A stretch of DNA of 64,000 nt from Bacteroidaceae bacterium (lineage in GTDB: Bacteria; Bacteroidota; Bacteroidia; Bacteroidales; Bacteroidaceae). Positions 34,884-44,311 of this stretch are shown here, one piece after another; within the stretch, counting starts at the first letter, position 1; every line of letters begins with the position of its first letter. Where the stretch lies: contig JAFZSA010000034.1 in NCBI GenBank assembly GCA_017619585.1, positions 434,001-498,000 of the forward strand, read 5' to 3'. The notes beneath the pieces are model-generated. The model made no database searches. It saw nothing but the letters and a program-made list of their open reading frames with translations, and was not told where the DNA came from. A program made the translations under genes and the position numbers.

Positions 34884-36749
34884 ATGATGGACTCTTTAGA
34901 GACTAATGTAACTACTGCCACAGAGCAGTCTTCTGAGATTAATGCAGCACCCGCAGTGCCTGTATATACTACCAAAGAGGAGGTTGTAAACCGCGTAAAG
35001 GAAATCGCACAGAGCGAAGAACTGGCTGAAAAGCAAGAACTTGACTTGCTAAAACAACTCTTCTACAAGTTTCATAACAACGACATCCAAGAGGCACGCA
35101 ATGCCTTTATAGAAGGCGGTGGCGAACCCGAGAAGTTTGAGCCACAGATAGACCCCCTGGAACCTGAGTTCCGTGCATCCATGCAGTTGATTCGCGACCG
35201 CAGAGCTGCAGCACAAGAGGAACTGGAACGCCAGAAGCAAGAGAATCTGAAGAGAAAACTGGAAATCCTGGATCGCATTCAGCAGTTAGCCTCTACCCCA
35301 GAGGAAGCAAACAATGCCTTTGATGAGTTCAAGGCCCTGCAAACCGAATGGAAGGAGATAAAGCAGGTTCCCGCTGAACGTGCCACAGAGCTATGGAAGA
35401 ACTACCAGCTCTACGTTGAACAGTTCTATGACCTGCTGAAATTAGGACATGAGCTGCGTGACTACGATTTCCGCAAGAACTTGGAGGCTAAGACACGCCT
35501 GTGCGAAGAAGCAGAGGCACTGATAGAGGCTCCCGAAGTGGTAGCAGCCTACAACCAGATGCTCATCCTGAACCAGGAGTGGAAAGAGACCGGTCCCGTT
35601 GCCCGCGAACTCCGCGAGGAAATCTGGAACCGCTTCAAGGCTGCCACTACAGCTATTTACAAGCGCCATCAGGACTTCTTCGAGGCTCGCAAGGCCAAAG
35701 AGGAAGAGAACCTGAACCAGAAGACCGCTTTGTGCGAACAGATAGAGGCTATCTCAACAGATGATCTAAAGACCTCTTCTGACTGGGACGAGATGACCAA
35801 GAAGATCATTGAAATGCAGGCCACTTGGAAGACCATAGGCTTTGCACCCCAGAAGATGAACACAGCTATCTTTGAGCGTTTCCGCAAGGGATGCGATGTG
35901 TTCTTTGAGAAGAAGGCTCAGTTCTTCCAGGCCCTGAAAGAAAGCCTGAATGAGAATCTGGCCAAGAAGAAGGAACTGGTTGAGAAGGCAGAATCCCTGA
36001 AAGACAGCACAGACTGGCGCAGCACAGGAGACATCCTGGTGAAACTGCAGAAGCAGTGGAAGGAAATTGGCAATGTACCCCACAAGTACTCTGAGGACTT
36101 ATGGAAGCGCTTTGTTGGAGCTTGCGACCACTTCTTCGAGGCACGTCAGCAGGCAACTGCAGGTATCCGCGACGAACAGAATGCCAACAAGGAAGAGAAA
36201 CTGAACATCATAGAGCGCCTGAAAGAACTGGCATCCAAGGAGGGTGAGGAAATCATTCAGGAGGTGAAGGAACTTCAGAAGAAATGGAACGAGGTTGGAC
36301 ACGTACCTTTCCGCGACAAGGACAAGCTCTATAAGGACTATCGCGAGGTATGCGACAAGATCTATGGCGCACTGAGTGCTTCACAGGCTAAGCGTCATCT
36401 GAACAACTTCCGCAACAACCTGGCTCAGAAGATTGAGAAGGAAGGCGGTAGCCTAAGTAACGAGCGCCAGCGTATGATGCGTGCCTATGAGCGTATGCGT
36501 GACGAGTTGAATACTTACGAGAACAACCTGGGCTTCCTCTCCAGCAATAGCAAGAAGGGCAACTCATTGGTTGACAGTATGAAGAAGAAAGTTGAGAAGT
36601 TGCGCGACGAGCTCTCTCTGTTGGCTCAGAAAATCAAAGCCGTTGACGAGCAGATAGCAAACGAAGGAAAAGAATTTATTATCACAATAAAAAGTAAGGC
36701 AGATCTGGAATTCCAGGTCTGCCTTACTTTTTGGGTGGTTAGCGGTTAG
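34884..36749 (+). CDS. DUF349 domain protein
   Basis: 621 residues, mostly alpha-helical. At least five DUF349 repeats of about 70 residues, each with a W-K motif (TEWKEIKQVP, QEWKETGPV, ATWKTIGFAP, KQWKEIGNVP, KKWNEVGHVP). A conserved cytoplasmic Bacteroidetes protein, function not known. The reading frame runs on through its own terminator hairpin (36689-36732), so the last 20 residues (KSKADLEFQVCLTFWVVSG) are coded by the stem and a TAGCGG tract. An earlier natural stop was perhaps lost, or a frameshift is present. Confidence 0.88.
   Translation: MMDSLETNVTTATEQSSEINAAPAVPVYTTKEEVVNRVKEIAQSEELAEKQELDLLKQLFYKFHNNDIQEARNAFIEGGGEPEKFEPQIDPLEPEFRASMQLIRDRRAAAQEELERQKQENLKRKLEILDRIQQLASTPEEANNAFDEFKALQTEWKEIKQVPAERATELWKNYQLYVEQFYDLLKLGHELRDYDFRKNLEAKTRLCEEAEALIEAPEVVAAYNQMLILNQEWKETGPVARELREEIWNRFKAATTAIYKRHQDFFEARKAKEEENLNQKTALCEQIEAISTDDLKTSSDWDEMTKKIIEMQATWKTIGFAPQKMNTAIFERFRKGCDVFFEKKAQFFQALKESLNENLAKKKELVEKAESLKDSTDWRSTGDILVKLQKQWKEIGNVPHKYSEDLWKRFVGACDHFFEARQQATAGIRDEQNANKEEKLNIIERLKELASKEGEEIIQEVKELQKKWNEVGHVPFRDKDKLYKDYREVCDKIYGALSASQAKRHLNNFRNNLAQKIEKEGGSLSNERQRMMRAYERMRDELNTYENNLGFLSSNSKKGNSLVDSMKKKVEKLRDELSLLAQKIKAVDEQIANEGKEFIITIKSKADLEFQVCLTFWVVSG
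36689..36732 (+). terminator. Strong terminator inside the end of the DUF349 frame
   Basis: 20-pair stem aaaaagtaaggcagatctgg / ccaggtctgccttacttttt with only a T-G wobble, then T run. Bidirectional shape; it may also serve the facing fumarase gene. Confidence 0.9.
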
Positions 36750-36770
36750 GGATTAGCGAAATTTAAAAGC

Positions 36771-36800
36771 CCTCCCCCTTACGGGGGAGCGAGGAGAGGG
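36771..36800. repeat. GC-rich palindrome at the fumarase 3' end
   Basis: ctcccccttacgggggag then cgaggagagggtc, intergenic copy of the family seen in frame at 4027-6362. It ends 5 bases before the stop codon at 36805. Confidence 0.7.
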
Positions 36801-36804
36801 TCTG

Positions 36805-38445
36805 TCACTTACAAGCAGGGCACCAGGGCTTGAGCTGCTGGAAGAAGTCGTTACCCTTGTCATCTACCAGGATGAAGGCAGGGAAGTCTTCTACGTCAAT
36901 CTTCCAAATAGCCTCCATACCCAACTCGGGATACTCAACGCATTCAATGCTCTTGATGCTACTCTGGCTCAGTACGGCAGCTACACCACCGATAGTACCC
37001 AGATAGAAGCCACCATGCTTCTTGCAGGCATCTGTAACCTGCTGGGTACGATTACCCTTGGCAATCATCACCAGAGAAGCACCGTTAGCCTGGAACTCAT
37101 CTACATAGGGATCCATACGGTTGGCTGTGGTGGGACCCATAGAACCACAGGGATAGCCTTCAGGTGTCTTGGCAGGACCGGCATACAGCACAGGATAATC
37201 CTTGAAGTACTGAGGCATACCCTCACCGGCATCCAGGCGGGCCTTCAACTTGGCATGAGCAATGTCACGAGCCACAATGATGGTGCCCTTCAGGTTGACA
37301 CGAGTGCTAACGGGATACTTGGTCAGTTCGGCACGTACAGCATCGATACCTTTGTTCAGGTCAATCTCGATACCCTTGGGACCCTCGCCCGGATTGCGCA
37401 GCTCCTCAGGAATCAACTCTGTGGGGTTGCTATCCATCTTCTCAATCCAGATACCATCCTCGTTGATCTTTGCCTTAATGTTACGGTCAGCAGAGCAGCT
37501 GACACCCATACCTACGGGCAGAGAAGCACCATGGCGAGGCAGACGAATTACACGGATATCATGAGCCAGGTACTTACCACCGAACTGAGCACCCAAACCA
37601 ATCTTCTGAGCTTCCTTCAGCAGTTTCTCCTCCAAGTCGATATCACGGAAGGCACGACCAGTCTCATCGCCTGTAGTAGGCAGACTGTCATAGTACTTGA
37701 TAGAACCCAGCTTCACGGTCAGCAGGTTCTTCTCGGCACTGGTACCACCAATAACAAAGCAGATATGATAAGGAGGACAAGCAGCTGTTCCCAGGTGCTT
37801 CATCTCCTCAACCAGCCAAGGCAGCAGAGTCTTCTCGTTCTGAATCAGAGCCTTTGTCATGGGGTAGAAATAGGTTTTGTTGGCAGAGCCACCACCCTTG
37901 GCTACGCAGATGAAGCGATACTCGGCACCCTCGACAGCCTCAATATCAATCTGAGCAGGCAGGTTGCACTTGGTGTTCACCTCGTCATACATATTAAGGG
38001 GTGCATTCTGAGAATAACGCAGGTTGTCCTGTGTGAAGGTATTGAAGACACCACGTGAGAGTGCTTCCTCATCCTCGAAACCTGTCCATACCTGCTGTCC
38101 CTTCTCGCCATGTATGATGGCAGTACCGGTATCCTGGCAGAAGGGCAACACGCCCTTAGCAGCTACATCGGCATTGCGCAGGAACTGCAGAGCTACATAC
38201 TTGTCATTCTCACTTGCCTCGGGGTCTGAAAGCACTTTGGCAACCTGCAGGTTGTGTTCACGGCGCAGCATGAATTCCACATCATGGAAACACTGCTGTG
38301 CCAGCAAGGTCAGCGCTTCCTTGCTAACCTTCAGAATCTTGTGACCCTCAAACTCGCTTACGCTTACTCCCTCCTTTGTCAGGAGGCGGTATTCGGTTTT
38401 GTCCTCGCCCATCTGGAACATTGGGGCATACTTGAATTCAGCCAT
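36805..38445 (-). CDS. fum: Fumarate hydratase, class I (iron-sulfur)
   Basis: 546 residues, the length of fused class I fumarases. Interconverts fumarate and malate. The cluster-ligand cysteines are seen in FCQDTGTAI (near residue 102), SCSADRN (near 320) and [12 protein letters not shown] (near 430). Final domain [21 protein letters not shown]. It uses an oxygen-sensitive 4Fe-4S cluster, fitting an anaerobe's reductive succinate/propionate branch. Single gene, convergent with DUF349. Confidence 0.95.
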   Translation of the reverse strand: MAEFKYAPMFQMGEDKTEYRLLTKEGVSVSEFEGHKILKVSKEALTLLAQQCFHDVEFMLRREHNLQVAKVLSDPEASENDKYVALQFLRNADVAAKGVLPFCQDTGTAIIHGEKGQQVWTGFEDEEALSRGVFNTFTQDNLRYSQNAPLNMYDEVNTKCNLPAQIDIEAVEGAEYRFICVAKGGGSANKTYFYPMTKALIQNEKTLLPWLVEEMKHLGTAACPPYHICFVIGGTSAEKNLLTVKLGSIKYYDSLPTTGDETGRAFRDIDLEEKLLKEAQKIGLGAQFGGKYLAHDIRVIRLPRHGASLPVGMGVSCSADRNIKAKINEDGIWIEKMDSNPTELIPEELRNPGEGPKGIEIDLNKGIDAVRAELTKYPVSTRVNLKGTIIVARDIAHAKLKARLDAGEGMPQYFKDYPVLYAGPAKTPEGYPCGSMGPTTANRMDPYVDEFQANGASLVMIAKGNRTQQVTDACKKHGGFYLGTIGGVAAVLSQSSIKSIECVEYPELGMEAIWKIDVEDFPAFILVDDKGNDFFQQLKPWCPACK

Positions 38446-38504
38446 TACTATATTTACTATTTGACGATTTACAATTTACAATTTATTTACTATTGGGATA
38501 TTTA

Positions 38505-38533
38505 TTCCCCCTAAAGGGGGTTAGGGGGTCTTT
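38505..38533. repeat. GC-rich palindrome overlapping a stop codon
   Basis: cccccctaaagggggttaggggg. The TAA stop of the DUF4091-type gene (38521-38523, minus strand) lies inside the element, which also codes its last residues (KTP). Confidence 0.7.
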
Positions 38534-41052
38534 GTTGCAAATTTATATTGCAATCGCTCCCCATTGGGGCTAACAACTTCTATCACATAAATGCCGGGCA
38601 GATATCCAGTTGTGGTATAGGATTGAGCCTGCTGTATCAGATCTACCATTGCTCCGGCACTGTTATAGACCACAAGAGTTGCAGGCCAAGGCAGACGCAA
38701 CGTCTTGCCTTCCCAGAAAGGTAAAGGCTTCTGTAGTTCACTGACAGCCAGTTCCTTGTCAACTATCTCCATGGGAATATCCATGATATAGCCTTTGTAC
38801 TGTTCGCCACAAGGCATTGGTTCATCCCTCCAGGCATCAACGAAGCAGATACGCAGACGTGAAGGACCTGGAGTGGCATTAGAGGGTACACGGATATAGA
38901 ACGTGTGGTTCAAGATAGAGGTATTAGCCGTCTTGGCATTACCCAAAGATGCAACCTTCTCGGATGTTGTAGAGTCAAAGATGCTGTCGCAGTTCCAATC
39001 GGCAAAGATAGCTTCACGACAGTAACGCAAATCGTCATCATTCTGTGCAGCAACAGTCTTCAGCCTGAATGATTTACCCTGCTCTACTATGATAGGGGTT
39101 GGTACACGGACATAGCCGTCAACGCTATGGGTGGTAGTACTGTACTCCATGTCCTGTAGGCAATTGGTTGTCTTGACTTCCGAGAGCCAACGATTCTCTA
39201 TAGCCTCAGCACGCTTTTCATAGTCCAGCATTGCCTCGCAATAGGCAAAGACTTCTTCCTCGGGAGGCTCTGGTGCATTGTTGAGCACACTCTCCAGGTA
39301 GTTGACACGCTTAGAAGCTGATTCATAATAGGTGATTTTACTGGAGTTAAAACCCTCCACAGCCTTATTGAGCTTGGTCAGCGCCTTGCTGTCACCGTTG
39401 GCCTGATACTGCTGACGCAAGATACGTATCTTCTCGGACTGCTGAACACCCTCCATGAAACGCTCCCAACGAACACTGCTACGCGGACCAGGATAGATAC
39501 AATAGGTGTCACCCGGCGCAAAAAGCCTGTAACGACTATCAGTAAGCGGCTTTTCCGGCCAGTTCATCCATGACCAATGCAGGTATCCGTCAAAGTCATT
39601 AGCCACAGAGAAGATGGGAAGGAAAGCAGCCTCGGCAGGCAGACTGTTGGTAAAGATATTAGGCTTACGGGTGGAACAGCAGGTATAGGTTGTTGAGTAC
39701 CAACCTTTAGCACGGCGACTCTTCAGTTCATCGGCTGAGAACTTTTGCCAGAAGGATATACAATAATCCGCCAACTTATCTACCAACTCCTTGTGGTAGT
39801 GACCAGCCAAAGCAAGGCGAAAGCCAGGAACAGCCTCCTGCGCAATATCGTAAGCCTCGAGCATGTTGGTCACATCACGCTCGTCCATCGCAATCATGGT
39901 CTTCTCAAACCACCCTTTCTCTCTTAGATGATCTGCAAAGGAAGTTAGGAAGGCTGTCCACAACTCCTTGTATTCAGCTGCAGAAGTACTGGTCTTCAGA
40001 TCAACCTGTTTCTTTTGTGCCTCATCATAGTAGCGGAAAGTCATATTCCAAGGAATCATAGTGAAGCAGTCTATCTGCTTGTCTATGCCACAGGATGCCA
40101 TAAATTCCACCCAACGGTCAAAAATGCTATAGTCATAGCTCCAAGTGCCATCCTTCTTCTTTGTCGTCTTGATCATCGGATCAAACTTGTCATAGGTTTG
40201 ACTGCCCCAAGGCTCATAGAAGAGTATGGCTGAGACCACACTCTGTCCGCCACGCGCCAACAACTCCATATAGGGACGCAACAACTCAAAGTGCTTATCG
40301 CTCCAACGGGTCACACCCTCGTAGCGTGATACAGAATAAGGCTGCTGCCAGAAGTCAAGATGAAAAGCCTGTTCGCTAGGCAAAGGCAACACATTCTCCT
40401 GAACATTGACACGCAAAGTGAGCTGTTCAACCACTGTCTGCGTAGCTGTATCCAGGATATCCAAGGTAAGCGTGTAGATACCAGGTTCTGCATCACGGGG
40501 AACCTCCAAGGTAAGCCAGACGGGACGTGTGCTACAGGCCGGGATAGTCATTGAATTCTCCAAATCAATAACATCCGGTACCAGATAGGGTGTAAGGTCA
40601 CTGGGATGCGTACCACAGGTTTTGAACTCGTCTGTCAACACATAACGCAAGAAACGGGCTGTACACTGCTCGGCTGGAATAACCTTTCCATCATTGACCA
40701 TTGACCATTGATCATTGACCATTTGGGTCTTAACCCAGTCCGAGGTACGCAAAGAAAGTTTCTTGACAGCAACAGGAGAGAACAGCACTGCCTCTACACC
40801 CACACGCTCACCACGCCAAGCATAGACAATAGTGTCCGTCCTTACACGCAGCTGGGGGATAGACGTCTTCACATAATGCACATCGCGCGAAGCCCAACTG
40901 GCATAGAGCCTACTCTCCAACTGTTTCCATAATTCCTTATTGGCGCGCACGCCATCGTCAGCCTCGGTATAAGTCCTCTCTGCTACGGTAGCATGAGTTC
41001 CCAAAACTATACCAGCCAACATCAGGATTGTCAGAACCAGTTTGCTTTTCAT
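38521..41052 (-). CDS. Secreted glycoside hydrolase-like protein (DUF4091/DUF6067 type) with GEVED and C-terminal sorting domains
   Basis: 843 residues from the ATG at 41050-41052 (signal MKSKLVLTILMLAGIVLGTHA). A beta domain, then a DUF4091-like TIM-barrel (LDFWQQPYSVSRYEGVTRWSDKHFELLRPYMELLARGG, MDERD at about 410, WSWMNWPEKP), a GEVED adhesion-like module (ADWNCDSIFDST), and a C-terminal sorting-like domain (NSAGAMVDLIQQAQSYT...PGIYVIEV). Substrate unknown. A TTGACCA minisatellite is translated in frame near residue 110 (MVNDQWSMVNDG). The last residues come from a GC-rich palindrome. Confidence 0.78.
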   Translation of the reverse strand: MKSKLVLTILMLAGIVLGTHATVAERTYTEADDGVRANKELWKQLESRLYASWASRDVHYVKTSIPQLRVRTDTIVYAWRGERVGVEAVLFSPVAVKKLSLRTSDWVKTQMVNDQWSMVNDGKVIPAEQCTARFLRYVLTDEFKTCGTHPSDLTPYLVPDVIDLENSMTIPACSTRPVWLTLEVPRDAEPGIYTLTLDILDTATQTVVEQLTLRVNVQENVLPLPSEQAFHLDFWQQPYSVSRYEGVTRWSDKHFELLRPYMELLARGGQSVVSAILFYEPWGSQTYDKFDPMIKTTKKKDGTWSYDYSIFDRWVEFMASCGIDKQIDCFTMIPWNMTFRYYDEAQKKQVDLKTSTSAAEYKELWTAFLTSFADHLREKGWFEKTMIAMDERDVTNMLEAYDIAQEAVPGFRLALAGHYHKELVDKLADYCISFWQKFSADELKSRRAKGWYSTTYTCCSTRKPNIFTNSLPAEAAFLPIFSVANDFDGYLHWSWMNWPEKPLTDSRYRLFAPGDTYCIYPGPRSSVRWERFMEGVQQSEKIRILRQQYQANGDSKALTKLNKAVEGFNSSKITYYESASKRVNYLESVLNNAPEPPEEEVFAYCEAMLDYEKRAEAIENRWLSEVKTTNCLQDMEYSTTTHSVDGYVRVPTPIIVEQGKSFRLKTVAAQNDDDLRYCREAIFADWNCDSIFDSTTSEKVASLGNAKTANTSILNHTFYIRVPSNATPGPSRLRICFVDAWRDEPMPCGEQYKGYIMDIPMEIVDKELAVSELQKPLPFWEGKTLRLPWPATLVVYNSAGAMVDLIQQAQSYTTTGYLPGIYVIEVVSPNGERLQYKFATKTP
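40691..40723. repeat. In-frame TTGACCA minisatellite
   Basis: Four tandem units (tcattgaccattgaccattgat...) inside the DUF4091-type gene, the same tract type as at 33473-33565. Coded as VNDQWSMVND in the minus frame. Confidence 0.75.
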
Positions 41053-41075
41053 AGCTGTCAACGAAAGAGTTTATT

Positions 41076-42398
41076 TTATTCCTCGTAATGCTGGAACAGG
41101 AAGTCATTGTAGGGGTACTTCTGCACATGCAGTTCCCTGACCTTATTATATAGAACCTGTTTCATAGTTTCCAGATTGGTCTTTTCCTGTGCCGAAATAA
41201 AGAGGCAGTCACCATTCAGACGCGACATCCATGTGCGTGTCAGTTCGTCCAATGACACATTCTTCTCCGTTGCAGGTGTCAGATCATCAGCATCCTTCTC
41301 CTCCCAGGTATAGGCATCAATCTTGTTGAAGATTACCATAGACGGTTTGTCGGCACACCCCAAATCGGATAGTGTCTTCTCTACCACCTTTATCTGGTCC
41401 TCGAAATCGGGATGACTGATATCCACTACGTGCAGCAACAGGTCAGCTTCACGAACCTCATCCAAGGTACTCTTGAAGGAATCTACCAAGTCTGTAGGAA
41501 GCTTACGAATGAATCCAACGGTATCTGAAAGCAGGAAAGGGAGGTTATCCACAATCACCTTACGCACCGTTGTGTCCAATGTGGCAAAAAGCTTGTTCTC
41601 TGCAAAGACCTCACTCTTGGAGAGCAGGTTCATCAGAGTACTCTTTCCTACATTGGTATAACCCACCAATGCCACACGAATCATTCTGCCGCGATTACCA
41701 CGCTGAGTAGTCTTCTGACGATCAATATCAGCCAGACGCTGCTTCAGCAGGCTCATACGGTTCAGGATGATACGACGGTCCATCTCTAACTGCGTTTCAC
41801 CAGGTCCACGCAGACCTACGGAGCCTTTTCCGCCACCACTTCCGGAACCGCCACCCTGACGTTCAAGGTGTGTCCACAGACGTTGCAAGCGAGGCAGCAT
41901 ATAACGATACTGTGCCAACTCGACCTGTGTCTTGGCATTTGCCGTCTGGGCTCGCATAGCAAAGATATCCAGAATCAAGCTGGTACGGTCCAGCACCTTC
42001 ACCTTCAGTTCGTTCTCTATGTTACGCAACTGCTTGGCACTCAGTTCATCATCAAAGATGACCATATCCACCTCGCGCTCGGCATCCTCCTCTGCTACTA
42101 TATAGGCCCTTATCTCCTGCAACTTACCTATTCCCAGATAGGTAACGCTACTGGGGCCGTTCATACGTTGTGTGAAACGCTTTATGGTTTCTGCTCCTGC
42201 CGTCTCGGCCAGGAACTCCAGTTCGTCAAGGTACTCCTTTGTCTTGCGCTCATTCTGATTGGGAGTGATAAGACCCACCAGAATGGCTCTTTCGGGACGT
42301 GTCTCCACAACATTGTGGAACTTCACGTCCGTCATTCCATCTTCAAAGGGTAATGACGACCGACTGGAATTATAATGTTTACTTCTGCTTGTCTTCAA
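41076..42398 (-). CDS. hflX: GTPase HflX
   Basis: 440 residues. N-terminal HflX domain (AILVGLITPNQ, YLDELEFLAETAGAE, IGKLQEIRAYI, FDDELSAKQLRNIENEL), glycine-rich linker GGGSGSGGGKGSVGLRGPGETQLE, then a G domain with GYTNVGKSTLMN, DTVGFIRKLP and NKID. HflX binds ribosomes and splits stalled or heat-damaged 70S particles. It starts 13 bases from the next tract and faces no partner; the secreted gene downstream begins 23 bases later and may be cotranscribed. Confidence 0.96.
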   Translation of the reverse strand: MKTSRSKHYNSSRSSLPFEDGMTDVKFHNVVETRPERAILVGLITPNQNERKTKEYLDELEFLAETAGAETIKRFTQRMNGPSSVTYLGIGKLQEIRAYIVAEEDAEREVDMVIFDDELSAKQLRNIENELKVKVLDRTSLILDIFAMRAQTANAKTQVELAQYRYMLPRLQRLWTHLERQGGGSGSGGGKGSVGLRGPGETQLEMDRRIILNRMSLLKQRLADIDRQKTTQRGNRGRMIRVALVGYTNVGKSTLMNLLSKSEVFAENKLFATLDTTVRKVIVDNLPFLLSDTVGFIRKLPTDLVDSFKSTLDEVREADLLLHVVDISHPDFEDQIKVVEKTLSDLGCADKPSMVIFNKIDAYTWEEKDADDLTPATEKNVSLDELTRTWMSRLNGDCLFISAQEKTNLETMKQVLYNKVRELHVQKYPYNDFLFQHYEE

Positions 42399-42404
42399 CT
42401 TATT

Positions 42405-42480
42405 TTAATTCATAATTCATAGTTCATAATTCATAGTTTCGCTAACTGCTTGAACATTGAACTCTTGAACTTTAAACTTC
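42405..42480. repeat. AATTCATA and TTGAAC tandem tracts
   Basis: aattcataattcatagttcataattcatag, then ttgaacattgaactcttgaacttt. No gene. Confidence 0.7.
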
Positions 42481-42507
42481 TCCCCCTAAGGGGGGCCAGG
42501 GGGCTAT
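42480..42507. repeat. GC-rich palindrome overlapping the lipoprotein stop
   Basis: ctccccctaaggggggccagggggc. The minus-strand TAG stop of the next gene (42504-42506) falls at its edge. Confidence 0.7.
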
Positions 42508-43358
42508 TTCACCTGTACTACCAAATACTTACCTGTGCTCCAGAACTTAACAGGGTCAGAGATGTGCAGCTCACACATACCCTTGCTGTCCTTTACCATC
42601 TGATAGCTACCAGAGGGATGGTTGGTAAGTATGTTTGCGCTCTTGCTGTAGAACTTAATCACCTTGTCATAACGGATATCTATCTGAGTGAAGTAGTCCT
42701 TGTTGAAGTTACCGTCGCGCAGCACATCACCGCTCTGCAGAATCTTCTGCTCCTTCAGCTCAGCCTTTGTACCGAACACAAACCAAGCGGCATTCAGCTG
42801 CTTCTCCTGAGAGGCTACAGTTGCAGCCTTGCTCTTGTTGTCTTCTGTCAGGGTGTTCACATTCTCATTCAAGGCATTAATCTGCTCGCCCTGTGCTGCC
42901 AACTGAGCATCTTTCTCGGCCAGAGCAGCCTCCAACTCCTGAATGCGCTTTCCCTGTGTCTCTATCTGAGCCTGCAGGTTCTCTACTGTCTTCTTCAGTT
43001 TCTCGGCATTGAAGCTGCTTGCACGCAGTTTCTCCTTCAGCTGGGCAATCATATCGCGGTTCTGCTGCATAGCCTCACGAATGAACTGCATATTCTCGCG
43101 TATCACCTCCTTGCTGCTGGCGCTCTCTGGCGTAGCATCAGCAATGGTAACACGTCCTTCAGCCTCATTTATACGTCTGATACCCTCCTGTACCTCATCA
43201 AAAGTACTCATGATATCATTCAACTCAATATCCTTCTCGTTGATAATTCTCTGCAAAGAATCACGTTCCTGCTCTATGGCAGACTCACTTGCTTGCTTGT
43301 TCTGACCACAAGAAGCCAGCAACAAAGCTACTACTGTAACAAATCCAAACTTTTTCAT
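42504..43358 (-). CDS. Lipoprotein with long coiled coil
   Basis: 284 residues. Lipobox LLASCGQ near residue 17 marks it as an envelope lipoprotein. Residues about 25-185 are a long coiled coil (EKDIELNDIMSTFDEVQEGI, KTVENLQAQIETQGKRI), followed by a globular C-terminus beginning AAWFVFGTKAELKEQKIL and ending SPDPVKFWSTGKYLVVQVK-like residues. A conserved Bacteroidales protein without a named function; it may tether or space envelope layers. Confidence 0.8.
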   Translation of the reverse strand: MKKFGFVTVVALLLASCGQNKQASESAIEQERDSLQRIINEKDIELNDIMSTFDEVQEGIRRINEAEGRVTIADATPESASSKEVIRENMQFIREAMQQNRDMIAQLKEKLRASSFNAEKLKKTVENLQAQIETQGKRIQELEAALAEKDAQLAAQGEQINALNENVNTLTEDNKSKAATVASQEKQLNAAWFVFGTKAELKEQKILQSGDVLRDGNFNKDYFTQIDIRYDKVIKFYSKSANILTNHPSGSYQMVKDSKGMCELHISDPVKFWSTGKYLVVQVK

Positions 43359-43375
43359 TACTTTTTGTTTTTAAA

Positions 43376-43410
43376 GCCTCCCCCTGACCCCTCCAAAAGA
43401 GGGGAGAAGT
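43376..43410. repeat. GC-rich palindrome between the lipoprotein and rsmI
   Basis: cctccccctgacccctccaaaagaggggag, a reversed and looser member of the same family. Confidence 0.55.
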
Positions 43411-43424
43411 TTGGCAAGCAATTG

Positions 43425-44150
43425 TTATTTTTTGTTTCTTTTTTCAGAATCCATCTCCCTATCCTTTGGAGAGGGCTGGGGAGAAGCTCCGCCCAAGACG
43501 ATTACAAACTCTCCTCTGGGTTCATTTTCCTTGAAGTGTGCCAGCACCTCTTCTACCGTTCCTCTGACACTCTCCTCATGAATCTTACTAATCTCGCGGC
43601 ATACACTTACAGGTCTTTCCGGTCCAAACACCTCCATGAACTGCTCCAACGTCTTGACAATGCGATGAGGCGACTCGTAGAAGATGATGGTACGCGTCTC
43701 ATCCTGCAAAGCATTCAGACGTGTCTGCCTGCCCTTCTTCTGAGGCAGGAAACCCTCGAAACAGAACTTATCGCAAGGCAGGCCGCTACTTACCAGCGCA
43801 GGTACAAAAGCCGTCGCTCCAGGTAAAGTAATCACCTCAATACCGGCACGGATAGCCTCACGAGCTACCAAAAAACCCGGGTCACTAATACCAGGTGTAC
43901 CGGCATCGCTGACCACTGCCACCGTCTCGCCACCTTTCAGACGCTCTACTACGCGATCCACTGTCTGGTGCTCGTTGAACTTGTGGTAAGAGAGCATAGG
44001 CTTCTTTATCTCGAAGTGCTTCAGCAATATGCCGCTGGTACGCGTATCCTCGGCCAAAACCAAATCAGCCTCCTTCAGGACCGTCAGGGCTCTGAAAGTG
44101 ATATCCTCAAGATTTCCTACGGGGGTAGGCACCAAGTATAATGTTCCCAT
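43425..44150 (-). CDS. rsmI: 16S rRNA (cytidine1402-2'-O)-methyltransferase RsmI
   Basis: 241 residues from the ATG at 44148-44150 (MGTLYLVPTPVGNLEDI), the conserved start; nine more upstream codons are open but not family-like. Motifs: LAEDTRTSG near residue 40, SDAGTPGISDPGF near 80, LPGATAFVPAL near 110, FEGFLPQKKGR near 130. The last 17 residues (ASPQPSPKDREMDSEKR) come from a palindrome of the second type (43454-43485) and a lysine-rich end, replacing the normal C-terminus. Confidence 0.95.
   Translation of the reverse strand: MGTLYLVPTPVGNLEDITFRALTVLKEADLVLAEDTRTSGILLKHFEIKKPMLSYHKFNEHQTVDRVVERLKGGETVAVVSDAGTPGISDPGFLVAREAIRAGIEVITLPGATAFVPALVSSGLPCDKFCFEGFLPQKKGRQTRLNALQDETRTIIFYESPHRIVKTLEQFMEVFGPERPVSVCREISKIHEESVRGTVEEVLAHFKENEPRGEFVIVLGGASPQPSPKDREMDSEKRNKK
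43454..43485 (-). repeat. Second-type palindrome in frame in rsmI
   Basis: ctccctatcctttggagagggctggggag, read on the minus strand as ASPQPSPKDRE near the C-terminus. Related to 46765-46800. Confidence 0.7.
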
Positions 44151-44244
44151 ATAGTGACACTTCTTTTTAGGCAGCAAATGTATACATAAAAAACGGTATT
44201 GCAGACAAACAGGCAGAATAATTTTGATTATTTCAGTATTTTTA

Positions 44245-44264
44245 AGCCCCTTTATGGGGCTAAT
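44245..44264. terminator. Small hairpin in the rsmI-tdk spacer
   Basis: agcccctttatggggct, a 7-pair stem. No T run follows on either strand, so it may be a leader structure or a palindrome stub. Confidence 0.35.
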
Positions 44265-44311
44265 TCGGATAGAAAGTGTATTTTTGCCAATAAAACAAAC
44301 TTAAGGAAAAA

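Noticed and set aside
37015..38058. 347-codon frame opposite the fumarase
   Set aside because: Shadow of a strong, conserved gene.
42450..43826. 458-codon plus-strand frame across the lipoprotein and rsmI
   Set aside because: It spans two well-recognised minus-strand genes and their repeat-filled border; leucine/glutamine-rich shadow.
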